Assembly (NCBI RefSeq): GCF_009363715.1
Contig: NZ_CP045404.1
Coordinates: 1,890,001 to 1,954,000, forward strand
Direction of reading: 5' to 3'
DNA length: 64,000 nucleotides
Origin: Roseovarius sp. THAF9
GTDB taxonomy: Bacteria > Pseudomonadota > Alphaproteobacteria > Rhodobacterales > Rhodobacteraceae
The notes beneath the pieces were generated by a model. The model saw nothing but the letters and a program-made list of their open reading frames with translations. It had not been told where the DNA came from and did not search any database. Positions within the stretch are counted from its first letter, which is position 1, and every line of letters starts with the position of its first letter. This document shows positions 52,917 through 62,690 of this stretch, piece after piece. A program made the position numbers and the translations under genes.

Positions 52917-55695
52917 CTTCGGTTCCTCGCGTCAATGCCGCATCAATCACCACGGCCGCGTTCGCCGTGCGTCGTTCCAGTTCTTCCAGCAGGTCCGCCA
53001 TACGTTCATGCCCGGTCTGCCGCAGGACAAACGCCTTGGCTCCGTCGCCCAAGGCGTCCTCGTCCAACGGTTTGTCGCCCAACAGACGCGCGGCCTGCGT
53101 CACTTGCCAGCAAAGCGCGTAAGCGACACCGAGCGCTGCCTCTTCGGCGTCATCCAACCAACCGGCAGCGACACCGGCGGCCAGCCCTGCCTCGACGCTG
53201 CGCTCGGGCCGCCCAGCGAGCAGACACCCCGCCTGCGCGATCAGCTCGATATCCTGCATCCGGCCATCGCCCAGTTTGGTCTCCCACAGCCCGCCCGAGC
53301 TCTTGGCGGCCTTGATGCGCGCACGCATTTGTTCGACTTCCTTCAGAACGGTTTCACGGTCGCCTTTGCGCGGTAGCAAATCGCAACGAAAGGTTTCGAC
53401 ATCCGTGGCCAGCGCATCCGGGCCGGCCACAACGCAGGCGCGGGTAAGCGCCAGGTGCTCCCACACCCAAGCCTCATTTTCCTGATAGGTCTGGAACGAG
53501 CCCCAACTGGTGGCGACCGGGCCCTGGTTGCCCGAAGGCCGCAGGCGCATGTCCACCTCATAGAGCCGGCCTTCGGACATCGGCGCCGTCAAGGCAGTGA
53601 TCAGCGCCTGCGTCAGACGCGCGTAATAGGGCCGTGTCGCCAGCGGTCGGCGACCGTCGGATCCTTCGACCCCTTCGGCGTCGTAGATCACGATCAGGTC
53701 CAGATCCGAACCTGCATTGAGTTTGCCCGCACCAAGCGACCCCATGCCCAGCACCACTGCCCCGCGACCGGGCGGCGGACCGTGTTTTTCAGCGAACTGG
53801 GCGCAGACCACGCCCCAGAGCTCGGCGAGGATCACGTGGGCCAGATCGGCATATTGTGCGCCCGCCTTATCGGCGTCGATCAGGCCGCGCAGCAGGTGCA
53901 CACCGGTGCGAAAATGCCATTCCTTCAACCAGCGGCGGGCCGCGTCCAGCTTTCGTTCATAGTCGTCCTCGCGGTCCAGCCGCGCCGCCAGTTCACCGCG
54001 CAGATGCCCCCTGTCCGGCCAGGGCGCGAAGAAATCCCCGGCAATCACCGCGTCGAATACGCCGGCGTGGCGCGACAGGTAGCTAGACAGCGCGGGCGAC
54101 ACGCCCGCGATATCCACCATAAGGTCGATCAGCTGCGGATTGGCCTCGAACAGCGCGAAAACCTGAACACCCGCAGGCAGGCCGGACAGGAAGCCGTCGA
54201 AGGCCAGAAGCGCCTCGTGCGGGGTCGAGGACCGGCTAAGGCGCTCGAGGATTTCGGGCTTCAGCCGGTCGAAGATCGTATTGGCCCGTTCGCTGCGCAG
54301 GGCCGGGTAGCTGCGCCAACGGGCGATGATTTCATCGTCCAGCCCCTCGAAGCTTTCAGGCTTCTCGGCGCTGGTGTCGGGGGCGAAGAACCCCTCGATC
54401 AGGTCGTGCACCTGTTGCAGCCGGTCTGTCAGCTCGTCACGGAACGCGGACACGTCGCGATCACACAGCGCGGCCAGCCGCGCCCAGCCATCGGCATTTT
54501 CGGGCAGGACCTGGGTCTGCGCATCGCGCAGCATCTGAAGCCGGTGTTCAATTTCGCGATGCGCGCGGTAATGCCCGGCCAGTGTATCTGCCGCGTCCGA
54601 AGGCACCCAGCTCTTGAACGCAAGGCGCGCCAGCCCGTCGATTGTGCCACGCACTCGCAGATCGGGGTCGCGACCGCCGGAGATCAACTGCCGGGTCTGG
54701 GTAAAAAACTCGATCTCTCGGATTCCGCCCCGGCCCAGTTTCATGTTGTGACCGTCAAGCCGGATGGGACCGTGAAGCCCCTTATGCTCGCGGATGCGCA
54801 ATCGCATGTTGTGGGCATCCTCGATGGCAGCGAAATCCAGGTGCTTGCGCCAGACGAAAGGGCGCAAGGTGTCAAGAAACCGCTTGCCCGCTGCAATGTC
54901 GCCCGCGGCAGGACGCGCCTTGATATACGCCGCGCGTTCCCACGTTCGACCCAGGCTTTCGTAATAGGTCTCCGCCGCTCCCATCGCCATGCACACAGGC
55001 GTGACGTTGGGATCGGGGCGCAGACGCAGATCAGTGCGAAACACATAGCCGTCCGCCGTGCGGTCGTTCAGCGTGGCCGCCATCCGGCGCGTCGCGCGTA
55101 CAAAGCCGGCCCGCGCCTCGTGATAGCTGTCGCCATCGAACCGCTCTTCGTCGAACAGGCAGATAAGGTCAATGTCAGAACTGTAATTGAGTTCGTACGC
55201 GCCCATCTTGCCCATGGCCAGAACGACCATCCCGGCGGCATCTTCCAGCGCATCCTCGTCCTGTCCGGGTATCTTACCGCGCCGCAACTCGGGCAACAGG
55301 GCCGCGCGCAGCGCGTGCGTCACCGCAAGATCGGCAAACCGCGTGAGGGCGCTGGTTATGTCCTCGAGCGCCCAGACCCCGGAAAGATCGGCCAGTGCCG
55401 TCAAAAGCGCCACCCTGCTCTTGGCCCGGCGAAAGCGCGGGCCCGTTTCGTCCAGAGGGATCGCGGACACCTCGTCCATCAGCGCGTCAAATGCCGCCTC
55501 GGGGCTGTCGAAAACTTCGGGCAACCAGTCGCGCTCCTTTAGACAGAGGGCTTGCAGGAACGGGCTGGATCCCGCCGTGCCTGCGACAAGTGCGGCTGTG
55601 TCAGGGGAAAGACCCGGCACTGCTTCGCGGGCCTCCTGCCCCGGGGTGGTCTCGAAGGGGCGCGGACAACGGGTCATGCGATCGGAAAAACTCAT
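52909..55695 (-). CDS. glnE: Bifunctional glutamine synthetase adenylyltransferase/removase
   Basis: GlnE adds or removes AMP on glutamine synthetase according to PII state. Both nucleotidyltransferase sites are present: removase YELNYSSDIDLICLFD in the N-terminal half and adenylyltransferase AGKLNAGSDLDLIVIYD in the C-terminal half, each with the GlnD/GlnE-type Asp-x-Asp. LGRGGIREIEFFTQTRQL is also typical. Length 928 residues is at the normal lower end. The 174-base divergent region with the DUF2852 gene should contain its promoter. Confidence 0.95.
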   Translation of the reverse strand: MSFSDRMTRCPRPFETTPGQEAREAVPGLSPDTAALVAGTAGSSPFLQALCLKERDWLPEVFDSPEAAFDALMDEVSAIPLDETGPRFRRAKSRVALLTALADLSGVWALEDITSALTRFADLAVTHALRAALLPELRRGKIPGQDEDALEDAAGMVVLAMGKMGAYELNYSSDIDLICLFDEERFDGDSYHEARAGFVRATRRMAATLNDRTADGYVFRTDLRLRPDPNVTPVCMAMGAAETYYESLGRTWERAAYIKARPAAGDIAAGKRFLDTLRPFVWRKHLDFAAIEDAHNMRLRIREHKGLHGPIRLDGHNMKLGRGGIREIEFFTQTRQLISGGRDPDLRVRGTIDGLARLAFKSWVPSDAADTLAGHYRAHREIEHRLQMLRDAQTQVLPENADGWARLAALCDRDVSAFRDELTDRLQQVHDLIEGFFAPDTSAEKPESFEGLDDEIIARWRSYPALRSERANTIFDRLKPEILERLSRSSTPHEALLAFDGFLSGLPAGVQVFALFEANPQLIDLMVDIAGVSPALSSYLSRHAGVFDAVIAGDFFAPWPDRGHLRGELAARLDREDDYERKLDAARRWLKEWHFRTGVHLLRGLIDADKAGAQYADLAHVILAELWGVVCAQFAEKHGPPPGRGAVVLGMGSLGAGKLNAGSDLDLIVIYDAEGVEGSDGRRPLATRPYYARLTQALITALTAPMSEGRLYEVDMRLRPSGNQGPVATSWGSFQTYQENEAWVWEHLALTRACVVAGPDALATDVETFRCDLLPRKGDRETVLKEVEQMRARIKAAKSSGGLWETKLGDGRMQDIELIAQAGCLLAGRPERSVEAGLAAGVAAGWLDDAEEAALGVAYALCWQVTQAARLLGDKPLDEDALGDGAKAFVLRQTGHERMADLLEELERRTANAAVVIDAALTRGTEDG

Positions 55696-55816
55696 GGGTG
55701 CAGTGATACACCCCCTGCAGATCCGGTCAACGGCCTGTGAGACAGGGTTTCAAGCCGAATGTGAAATTCTTTAACATACCCCCTTGCAACGCAAGCGACC
55801 ACGTCCCATCTCTTGA

Positions 55817-55835
55817 ATGTAAATATGCTTTACAT
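55817..55835. promoter_or_regulatory. Palindrome upstream of the DUF2852 gene
   Basis: ATGTAAA (55817-55823), TATGC and TTTACAT (55829-55835) form a perfect 7-bp dyad in AT-rich sequence, 34 bases before the ATG at 55870. Its outer TGT and ACA are 11 bases apart, one short of the TGT-N12-ACA operator of PpsR/CrtJ. It could be a repressor site overlapping the promoter. Confidence 0.4.
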
Positions 55836-55869
55836 ACCAACCTCAGACCCTTCCCGAAAGGACACCTTG

Positions 55870-56328
55870 ATGACGACATATACCTACAATTCGCCTGCCA
55901 CCGACGTCTCTGGCTGGTTTGCGCGGACCGAAGCCTGGCTTGACGACAAGGGCAAACCCGCCTGGATTGCGGCGCTTGTTGTCTCGATGATCGTGTTCTG
56001 GCCCGTCGGCCTTATGCTGCTGGCCTATATGATCTGGCGCAACAAACTATCCTGCCCGTCCGGGCGCGTGGCACGTCGCCAACAGATGCGCCCGATGAAC
56101 GGCTCTTCCGGCAACAGCGCATTCGACGCTTACCGCGACGAAACCCTGCGCCGGCTTGAAGAAGAACAGCAGAACTTCGAGGCTTTCCTGGAGCGTCTGC
56201 GTGCGGCGCGCGACAAGGCGGAGTTCGACCAGTTCATGGACGAGCGCGCCCGTAAGGCTGACGCCGATGCCGCCGAGGATACCGATGGCGACGCGCAAGA
56301 CGACCGTGGCCCTGCACGCGCCAACTGA
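55870..56328 (+). CDS. DUF2852 membrane protein
   Basis: The 152-residue protein has one or two membrane helices (WIAALVVSMIVFWPVGLMLL, residues about 31-55) followed by a cytosolic helical region with heptad-like charge (DETLRRLEEEQQNFEAFLER), then an acidic disordered end. The NNGF/FWPVGL pattern is DUF2852, found across alphaproteobacteria, function unknown. GAAAGGA lies nine bases before ATG 55870. Confidence 0.82.
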   Translation: MTTYTYNSPATDVSGWFARTEAWLDDKGKPAWIAALVVSMIVFWPVGLMLLAYMIWRNKLSCPSGRVARRQQMRPMNGSSGNSAFDAYRDETLRRLEEEQQNFEAFLERLRAARDKAEFDQFMDERARKADADAAEDTDGDAQDDRGPARAN

Positions 56329-56397
56329 ATCGCGAGCATCCAAGCGCTCCCCGTGCCGCCACCTTTCACGGCGCGGGAGCAAACCTATATACTGTAA

Positions 56398-56847
56398 ATG
56401 ACCGATACGATCTGGCACATACCCGACCCCGAAACGCAACCCGACTTCTACGCGGATGTCCCGCTAAAGCGCTTCCTGGCATGGCTGGTCGATAGCGTTC
56501 TGGTGCTGGTACTTTGCGTGCTCGTGCTGCCTTTCACAGCTTTCACCGGCTTGTTCTTCCTGCCGTTCCTGTTTCTTGCCCTAGGCTTGGTCTATCGTAC
56601 CGCGACCATCGCGCATAGATCCGCAACATGGGGCATGCGCCTATTTGCGCTGGAGTTTCGAACCGCCATGGGGCAGCGTTTGGACACCGCAATGGCATTT
56701 TGGCATTCGATGGGTTTCACCTTTTCCTGCGCCGTGCCGCTGGTGCAACTGACGTCAATCCTGCTGATGCTGACAGGAGCGCGGCGGCAGGGCCTGACGG
56801 ACCTCGCCCTTGGAACCGTTGCCATAAATCGCCGCGCGGCGAACTGA
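56398..56847 (+). CDS. RDD-family membrane protein
   Basis: The 149-residue protein carries three hydrophobic helices and the RDD pattern in modified form: [18 protein letters not shown] (Arg then Asp), then [13 protein letters not shown] and [15 protein letters not shown] proteins are small membrane proteins of unclear, possibly transport-related, function. It precedes bpt by 85 bases in the same direction. Confidence 0.82.
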   Translation: MTDTIWHIPDPETQPDFYADVPLKRFLAWLVDSVLVLVLCVLVLPFTAFTGLFFLPFLFLALGLVYRTATIAHRSATWGMRLFALEFRTAMGQRLDTAMAFWHSMGFTFSCAVPLVQLTSILLMLTGARRQGLTDLALGTVAINRRAAN

Positions 56848-56932
56848 CAGAGGCTACGCTGCCGAGGATTTGACCTCTTGGCGCAGCGTCACATCGTTGT
56901 TATCGTCGGTACCGAAAGTTACGAAACCTGCC

Positions 56933-57763
56933 ATGCGTCACACCCTTCCCATAGCGCCCCAATTTTACGTGACGGCGCCCCAACCCTGCCCCTATCTGGA
57001 AGGCCGGATGGAGCGGAAGCTGTTCACGGCCCTTCAAGGCGACGGGGCGCAACGCCTGAACGACACACTTTCGAAACAGGGGTTTCGTCGGTCGCAAAAT
57101 GTGCTCTACCGCCCGTCTTGCGCGGATTGCGCCGCTTGCCTGTCGGCCCGCGTGAACGTCGAAAACTTTGCAGCCTCGCGCAGTCAGCGCCGCACGTTAA
57201 GGCGCAACCGGCATCTTGACCGGCGCGCCACATCACCTTGGGCCACCGAGGAACAATACGCGCTCTTTCGCGAATATCTCGAGGACCGGCACGCCAACGG
57301 CGGCATGGCCGACATGGATACGTTCGAATTCGCCGCGATGATCGAGGAAACGCCCATTCGCACGCGCGTGGTTGAATACACCGACAGAGAAAGTGGCGAG
57401 CTGGTCGCGGTTTGCCTTACAGACGTGTTCGACGACGGCGTCAGCATGGTTTACTCGTTTTACGACCCCGACAGACCACGCGACAGTCTGGGGACTTTTA
57501 TTATTCTCGATCACATCGAAATCGCGCGCGAGGCTGGCCTGCCGTACGTTTACCTGGGATACTGGGTGCCGGGGAGTGCCAAGATGGGCTACAAAGCCGC
57601 GTTCTCGGGGCTAGAGGTCTACTCGGGCGGGGAATGGCAGCCAATGCGCGATCCGGCCGATTTCGAGGCGCACCGCCATCCGCTTTCCAATGATCCGATT
57701 GCCGAGCAGGTGGCGAATATCGCGCTTCCCGACGGCAAGCCTTTGCGCAACAGGAAATATTGA
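56933..57763 (+). CDS. bpt: Aspartate/glutamate leucyltransferase (Bpt)
   Basis: Bpt adds leucine to proteins with N-terminal Asp or Glu, so that ClpAPS degrades them (bacterial N-end rule). The 276-residue protein has [35 protein letters not shown] with its Cys cluster, and later [19 protein letters not shown] 56933 is preferred over the in-frame start at 56870, since the [15 protein letters not shown]-terminus matches the family. Confidence 0.93.
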   Translation: MRHTLPIAPQFYVTAPQPCPYLEGRMERKLFTALQGDGAQRLNDTLSKQGFRRSQNVLYRPSCADCAACLSARVNVENFAASRSQRRTLRRNRHLDRRATSPWATEEQYALFREYLEDRHANGGMADMDTFEFAAMIEETPIRTRVVEYTDRESGELVAVCLTDVFDDGVSMVYSFYDPDRPRDSLGTFIILDHIEIAREAGLPYVYLGYWVPGSAKMGYKAAFSGLEVYSGGEWQPMRDPADFEAHRHPLSNDPIAEQVANIALPDGKPLRNRKY

Positions 57764-57903
57764 CGCGCTTGGCAGTTTGCCAGCAGCGCCTAGTATGAGC
57801 TTCAGAACACTTTCCCGTGTGTATCGGCGATTCATTGAACCTCACTATAGCCGTTCCCAACGACCGTGATACTTCGTGAACGACAAGCAGCGAGCGAGGT
57901 TTC

Positions 57904-58914
57904 ATGTCTCATTTCCACCGTCGTACTGTTCTTGCTGGCGCTACTGCACTCGCCGCCTGGCCAGCCGGGGCACAGCCTGCCGCGTGGCGCGCCGTGGCCG
58001 ATGCCGCAGGAGCGCTGGACCAATGCCACGCCGTTGTTATTCACCAGCACGGTGCCGAGATGTTCGTCGAGGCGTTTCGCGGGCCGGACATCGGAACACC
58101 CGTGCCGATCAAGTCGGTGTCGAAAACCCTTGTCGCCGCCTTGACCGGCGCGGCGCTCGATCGTGGTGAGATACCGACGATGCAGGCCACCATTGGGCAG
58201 CTTGCCCCTGATCTGATCCCGCAGGATGCCGATCCGGGCGTCTCGGAGATCACCGTCGAGAATCTTGTCACGATGCAGGCCGGGCTGGAACGCACATCCG
58301 GGCCCAATTACGGCGAATGGGTCAGCAGCGTCAACTGGGTCGCAAACGCCTTGTCACGTCCCTTCGAGACGAAGCCCGGAGCACGTATGCTTTATTCCAC
58401 GGGTTCGTTCCACGTATTGGGCGCGATCCTTTCTGAAGTCACCGGGCGAAGCCTGCTGGAGCAGGCGCGTGACCGGCTTGGCGACCCGCTTGGCATCAGT
58501 ATCCCGCCTTGGACAACTGATCCGCAGGGGCGCTATCTTGGCGGCAACGAGATGTCGCTTAGCCTGCCCGCGATGATCCATTGCGGCGAAATGTACCGGC
58601 GCGGCGGCATGTGGGCTGAGACGCGCGTGCTGAGCGAGGACTGGGTCAACCGGTCCTTTGTGCCGGTAACGCGGTCGCCCTGGTCCGGGCTGCGCTATGG
58701 CTATGGCTGGTTCCTTGGAGAAGCGCAGGGCGACAAATTCGCTCTGGCCCGAGGATACGGCGGACAGCTGATCTGCGTCGTGCCCGGGCTGGGTTTGACG
58801 CTTGCAATCACCTCGGACTCAACCCGCCCGGCCCGCAGCATCGGATATTTCGGAGATCTGATGAATTTGATCGAGGGTACGATCTTGCCACTGGCCCGGC
58901 GCGATACGACCTAA
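57904..58914 (+). CDS. Exported serine hydrolase (class C beta-lactamase fold)
   Basis: The 336-residue protein has a twin-arginine-like signal (FHRRTVLAGATALAA) with cleavage near AGAQPA. The nucleophile motif is PIKSVSKTLVAALTG (SxxK), and YSTGSFHVLGAILSEVTGRS holds the second-motif Tyr. The usual KTG/HxG third box is replaced by RGYGGQLICV. Such enzymes are esterases, D-aminopeptidases or penicillin-binding-like proteins; resistance is not implied. The 140-base upstream gap shows no clear promoter. Confidence 0.85.
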   Translation: MSHFHRRTVLAGATALAAWPAGAQPAAWRAVADAAGALDQCHAVVIHQHGAEMFVEAFRGPDIGTPVPIKSVSKTLVAALTGAALDRGEIPTMQATIGQLAPDLIPQDADPGVSEITVENLVTMQAGLERTSGPNYGEWVSSVNWVANALSRPFETKPGARMLYSTGSFHVLGAILSEVTGRSLLEQARDRLGDPLGISIPPWTTDPQGRYLGGNEMSLSLPAMIHCGEMYRRGGMWAETRVLSEDWVNRSFVPVTRSPWSGLRYGYGWFLGEAQGDKFALARGYGGQLICVVPGLGLTLAITSDSTRPARSIGYFGDLMNLIEGTILPLARRDTT

Positions 58915-59034
58915 GAGTAACGAGACCGCATCTTACGCCCGTTTTCAGGGCACGCGGCTGCACGACTCCGGACCACACGCGGATGTGACTGCAAGCCGCT
59001 TGCCCTAGCAAGTGATGCCGGGAAGGATCGAAGG

Positions 59035-59751
59035 ATGCGTATTCTGGCCTGCCTCATCTGCCTGCTTGCCGGTCCCGTCCTCGCCGAAACCCGGCAGGAG
59101 GTCGGGCTTGAGTTGGTCCTGCTTGCGGATGCTTCCGGGTCAATCGACGACATTGAACTGTCCTTCCAGCGTCAGGGCTATGCCAGCGCCATCATTGACC
59201 CGGAAGTTCTGAACGCCATCCAGGATTCACTCTATGGCAACGTCGCTGTGACTTACGTCGAGTGGGCCACCAACACCGCGGTTGTCGTGCCTTGGACGGT
59301 GATCGACGGCGAAGCTTCGGCACAAGCCTTTGCCAACGCGCTCACCGGGCCGCCGCGCCAAGCCTATGGCAGCAACGCAATCGGGGGCGCCTTGCTGGAC
59401 GCGAAACGCCTGATCGAGACGAATGAGATCATCGCGCCCCGTGCGGTGATCGATTTTTCGGGCGATAGCATCCGCAACTCGTCTGGGCCCGCCATTGCCG
59501 CAGCACGGGCCGAGGTTTTGGCAGCGGGGATCGTCATCAATGCCTTGCCAATCCTGCGCGCAGAGGATGGACGGCGCGCTGGTGCCAATCTTGAGGAAGA
59601 ATACGCAGAGAGGATCATCGGCGGGCCCGGCGCCTTCATGGTGACGGCCGAGGGTCGCGAAAGTTTTGCCCGCACGGTGCGCCGAAAGCTGGTGCTGGAA
59701 ATCTCAGGCCGGACGCCGGCCCCGCGCAACGGGCGCATCGCCGCGCGCTAG
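59035..59751 (+). CDS. DUF1194 (VWA-like) exported protein
   Basis: A signal peptide (MRILACLICLLAGPVLA) leads into a VWA-type fold: ELVLLADASGSIDDIEL has an intact DxSxS metal site; TAVVVPWTVIDGEASAQ and SNAIGGALLDAKRLI follow. Length 238 residues. DUF1194 proteins of alphaproteobacteria are periplasmic with unknown role. GGGAAGGATCGAAGG immediately before the ATG offers the ribosome site. Confidence 0.87.
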   Translation: MRILACLICLLAGPVLAETRQEVGLELVLLADASGSIDDIELSFQRQGYASAIIDPEVLNAIQDSLYGNVAVTYVEWATNTAVVVPWTVIDGEASAQAFANALTGPPRQAYGSNAIGGALLDAKRLIETNEIIAPRAVIDFSGDSIRNSSGPAIAAARAEVLAAGIVINALPILRAEDGRRAGANLEEEYAERIIGGPGAFMVTAEGRESFARTVRRKLVLEISGRTPAPRNGRIAAR

Positions 59752-59835
59752 GCACCGCGCGATTCAGCCCATACGGTTCAGAACGAAAGCAACCCGCTCG
59801 GCGACCGCGGCCTCCGGCAGGATCACCAGCGTGTA

Positions 59836-60219
59836 TCAAAGCCGGTCATAGGCCCGGCACGAGCGGTGATACTCGTCGATCGCGGCAACGAAGCCGTGAC
59901 GCCGGTCGTCGTCGTTTCGGTACGATTCAGGCCAAGCCGGCGTCATGAAGACCTCCTGGTGAAATCGCGCGGAACCGGCCAAGGTCTCTATCAGGCCACG
60001 GTTGAAGAAGATACAGCCAAGCGCGTCCCGGACACCAGCCCTGTCCTGCATCGCCATGTCCACGGCGCGACAGGCGAACGCGGCAGAATCGTCCCATGGG
60101 AGCGCGAGGCCGCGACCGGCCGACTCTTCCGCGACGATGCGTCGGCCGGGTTCGGTCACGGTTTGAAGCCCGGCAAGGCCGAAAGCCGCCAGAAGCGTGG
60201 ACTTTTTTCGCCGGAACAT
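59836..60219 (-). CDS. Hypothetical protein downstream of the TRAP operon
   Basis: The 127-residue frame starts MFRRKKSTLLAAFGLAGLQ and has a helical, aromatic/acidic second half (GCIFFNRGLIETLAGSARF, YRNDDDRRHGFVAAIDEY). The N-terminus could be a weak membrane or signal segment. The ribosome site is poor, and a longer open frame overlaps dctM, so coding status is uncertain. It follows the TRAP terminator-like hairpin, in the same direction. Function unknown. Confidence 0.45.
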   Translation of the reverse strand: MFRRKKSTLLAAFGLAGLQTVTEPGRRIVAEESAGRGLALPWDDSAAFACRAVDMAMQDRAGVRDALGCIFFNRGLIETLAGSARFHQEVFMTPAWPESYRNDDDRRHGFVAAIDEYHRSCRAYDRL

Positions 60220-60290
60220 CCCGAAAGGATGACATGCCGAATACGTGCCGTGTCTGTCATGGTGTGCGCGATGCCCGACGCAAGGATTCA

Positions 60291-60312
60291 GGGCCCGGTA
60301 ATGACCGGGCCC
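60291..60312 (-). terminator. Terminator-like hairpin after dctM
   Basis: GGGCCCGGT (60291-60299) and ACCGGGCCC (60304-60312) form a perfect 9-bp GC stem with an AATG loop, 23 bases after the dctM stop. No T-run follows on the leftward strand, so this could be a transcript-end stabiliser or a Rho-dependent pause. Confidence 0.5.
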
Positions 60313-60335
60313 ATCCCAAGAGTGCAAAGTCGGGA

Positions 60336-62690
60336 TCAGCCGCCCAGCAGGTCCGGGACGATCGTGACGATATCCGGGAAAAACCACAAGATCGCCAGTC
60401 CGACCACCTGGATCAGAACGAAGGGTGCGACTCCACGATAGATGTGGCCCGTCGTCACCTCCTTGGGGGCGACACCTCTGAGATAGAACAGCGCAAAGCC
60501 GAAGGGCGGCGTCAGGAATGACGTCTGAAGGTTGACCGCGATCATGATCGTCACCCATTTCGGGTCGAACGTGCCTCCGTAAATGACAGGCCCGACAATC
60601 GGGATCACGATGTAGATGATCTCGAGAAAGTCGAGCACGAAGCCCAGGATGAACAGCACCAGCATCACGATCAGGAAAACCTTGTACTCGTTGTCGAACG
60701 AGCGCAGGAACTGCTGGATATAGTGTTCACCGCCGAACGAGATCACCACGAGGTTTAGAAGCTGCGAGCCAATCAGGATGGTGAAAACCATGCTGGTCAC
60801 CTTGGCGGTCTCGCGCACCACCGGGCTGAGCACCCCGCCGGCAAAAAGCACCCAGCAGGCGAACAGCAAGCCGAACAGCGCATAGAGATAGGCTGCTTTG
60901 GCCACGATGAACGCGATCCAGCTTTCGGCCGAGGCGCCCTCAACGTTGATCCGCAAGTCGAAGTTGATGCCCACAATAATGGCTATGACGATCGCGAAAG
61001 TGGCGAATATGATGATCTTGCCCGAACGTTCCTGGTCTTTCAGCTTGCGATAGGCAGCAAGCATGATCGCCCCGCCCGCACCCAAGGCCGCGGCCGGCGT
61101 TGGATTGGTGATCCCGCCCAAGATCGAGCCCAGAACCGCCACGATTAGCACGAGCGGCGGAAAGACCACGCGGATCAGCTCGTTCTGCGCCAGTCGTTTT
61201 GCGGCATGAGTGCAGCCATAAAGCGCCACCGCCACGGGGATTGCCATGATCGCAAAGGTAGCGGCCGAACTCCACTGAGGGCCGATCAGCAGGATATCGA
61301 TCAGCAGACCCAGCACGATCCCGATTCCCCCAACAATCAACGGCGTGGGGCTTTGCGATGGCAGAACACCGCGCGCCAGCGTCAGGACGAGCGCGAAAAT
61401 CAGCATCATGACGGCGATGCCAGTACCGATGGGCGCCGCGTTCGCGATCTTGCGCTCAAGCATCTCGGCGCGTTCTTCTTCGGTCAGACGCACGCTTTGG
61501 GTCACGCCGCCGGACTCGTTGATGGACTCCTGTTCGGACACTGCCCGGTCCCAGGCCGCCTGACCATGCAGTTCGATCATGGATTCCTTGCACTCAGCGC
61601 CCACGGCGGTGCGCAGGCTGGCGCTCTGGCCTTGCTCGCTGAAGCTGTCGATGCTCGTACTTTGGCTGCCAATCACGTTCATCTGACCAAGCACCAATAC
61701 CCCGACAACCAGCGCGACCGGAATGCCCAAAAACCAGGTGAAAGCCTCGCCGCGGGTGATCGCCTCGGCGTTGGTGGCGCCCAGTTCGACCGCCGGCGCC
61801 CTGCTCGGGTTCAGCAGGGCGTAGCCGAAAGCGTAGAGCGCATAGAGCAAGGCCAAAAGGATGCCTGGAAGCAGAGCCGCCTGAAAGAGCGTCCCGACCG
61901 AGACCACGGCCGGCTCGCCCAGGTAGGTTAGCGCATCGGTGCAGCCCGCCTCCTGCGCCCGCGCTTCCTGTGCGACCGAATAAAGATCACCGGCCAGAGT
62001 GCCCAGCAGGACGATCACGATCGAGGGTGGAATGATCTGCCCCAGTGTGCCCGAGGCCGCGATCACGCCCGTGGCAATCTCTGGGCTGTAGTTGTTGCGC
62101 AGCATTGTCGGCAGGCTGAGCAGACCCATCGTGACCACAGTTGCCCCGACAATTCCGGTGGAGGCGGCAAGAAACGCACCCACCACCACAACCGACACGG
62201 CAAGGCCGCCCGGTAGCGGGCCGAACACCCGCGCCATCGTTGTCAGCAGGTCGTTGGCAACCTTGGAGCGTTCCAGCGTGATGCCCATGAGCACGAACAT
62301 CAGCACGGCCAGCAGGGTCTCGATCGACTGCCCCGCGAAGACCCGTTCGTTCATCCTGTTGACTACGAAGCTTAAGTTCCGGTCCAGCGCCGTTTCCCAT
62401 CCCTGCGGAAAGACCGGCTCGCCCACGCGCGGCAGGTCCGGGTATCGGAATATAGACACGGACTCGGGCTTCACGCCTGATCCCACCAGGGTGCGATAGG
62501 CATCGCTGCCCCTGTCGATCGCCTGGTGGATCAGCAGGCCGGCACTGTCAAGACCTGCGATGATACCGAAAGAGATGACCCCCGCGCCACCAATGGCGAA
62601 GGCCACCGGAAAGCCGGACAAGATGCCTCCGAAGAGGCACAGGAACACGATGATCAGGCCGATCTCGACGCCATCCAGTCCAAACAACAT
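60336..62690 (-). CDS. dctM: TRAP transporter large permease (DctM), expanded form
   Basis: DctM is the membrane engine of tripartite Na+-driven uptake. The 784-residue protein is much longer than the usual ~430. Core helices are clear (GLIIVFLCLFGGILSGFPVA; ASTGIVGATVVTMGLLSLP; IVGPVIYGGTFDPKW; LQTSFLTPPFGFALFYL). Extra parts are a soluble loop at about residues 55-122 and a large insertion, roughly residues 345-415 with extra helices following. This is the mannitol/chloroaromatic-like subgroup of DctM in my reading. Start overlaps the dctQ stop (TGATG). Confidence 0.9.
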   Translation of the reverse strand: MLFGLDGVEIGLIIVFLCLFGGILSGFPVAFAIGGAGVISFGIIAGLDSAGLLIHQAIDRGSDAYRTLVGSGVKPESVSIFRYPDLPRVGEPVFPQGWETALDRNLSFVVNRMNERVFAGQSIETLLAVLMFVLMGITLERSKVANDLLTTMARVFGPLPGGLAVSVVVVGAFLAASTGIVGATVVTMGLLSLPTMLRNNYSPEIATGVIAASGTLGQIIPPSIVIVLLGTLAGDLYSVAQEARAQEAGCTDALTYLGEPAVVSVGTLFQAALLPGILLALLYALYAFGYALLNPSRAPAVELGATNAEAITRGEAFTWFLGIPVALVVGVLVLGQMNVIGSQSTSIDSFSEQGQSASLRTAVGAECKESMIELHGQAAWDRAVSEQESINESGGVTQSVRLTEEERAEMLERKIANAAPIGTGIAVMMLIFALVLTLARGVLPSQSPTPLIVGGIGIVLGLLIDILLIGPQWSSAATFAIMAIPVAVALYGCTHAAKRLAQNELIRVVFPPLVLIVAVLGSILGGITNPTPAAALGAGGAIMLAAYRKLKDQERSGKIIIFATFAIVIAIIVGINFDLRINVEGASAESWIAFIVAKAAYLYALFGLLFACWVLFAGGVLSPVVRETAKVTSMVFTILIGSQLLNLVVISFGGEHYIQQFLRSFDNEYKVFLIVMLVLFILGFVLDFLEIIYIVIPIVGPVIYGGTFDPKWVTIMIAVNLQTSFLTPPFGFALFYLRGVAPKEVTTGHIYRGVAPFVLIQVVGLAILWFFPDIVTIVPDLLGG

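Noticed and set aside
53455..55542. 695-codon plus-strand open frame opposite glnE
   Set aside because: glnE has both catalytic domains in the other strand; this frame has no family features.
57795..57872. 25-codon ORF between bpt and the serine hydrolase
   Set aside because: Too short, no ribosome site and no neighbouring support.
59836..60558. Long 240-codon version of the hypothetical protein
   Set aside because: Its first 113 codons overlap dctM on the same strand in another frame and read as shadow sequence; only the part from 60219 is kept, with low confidence.
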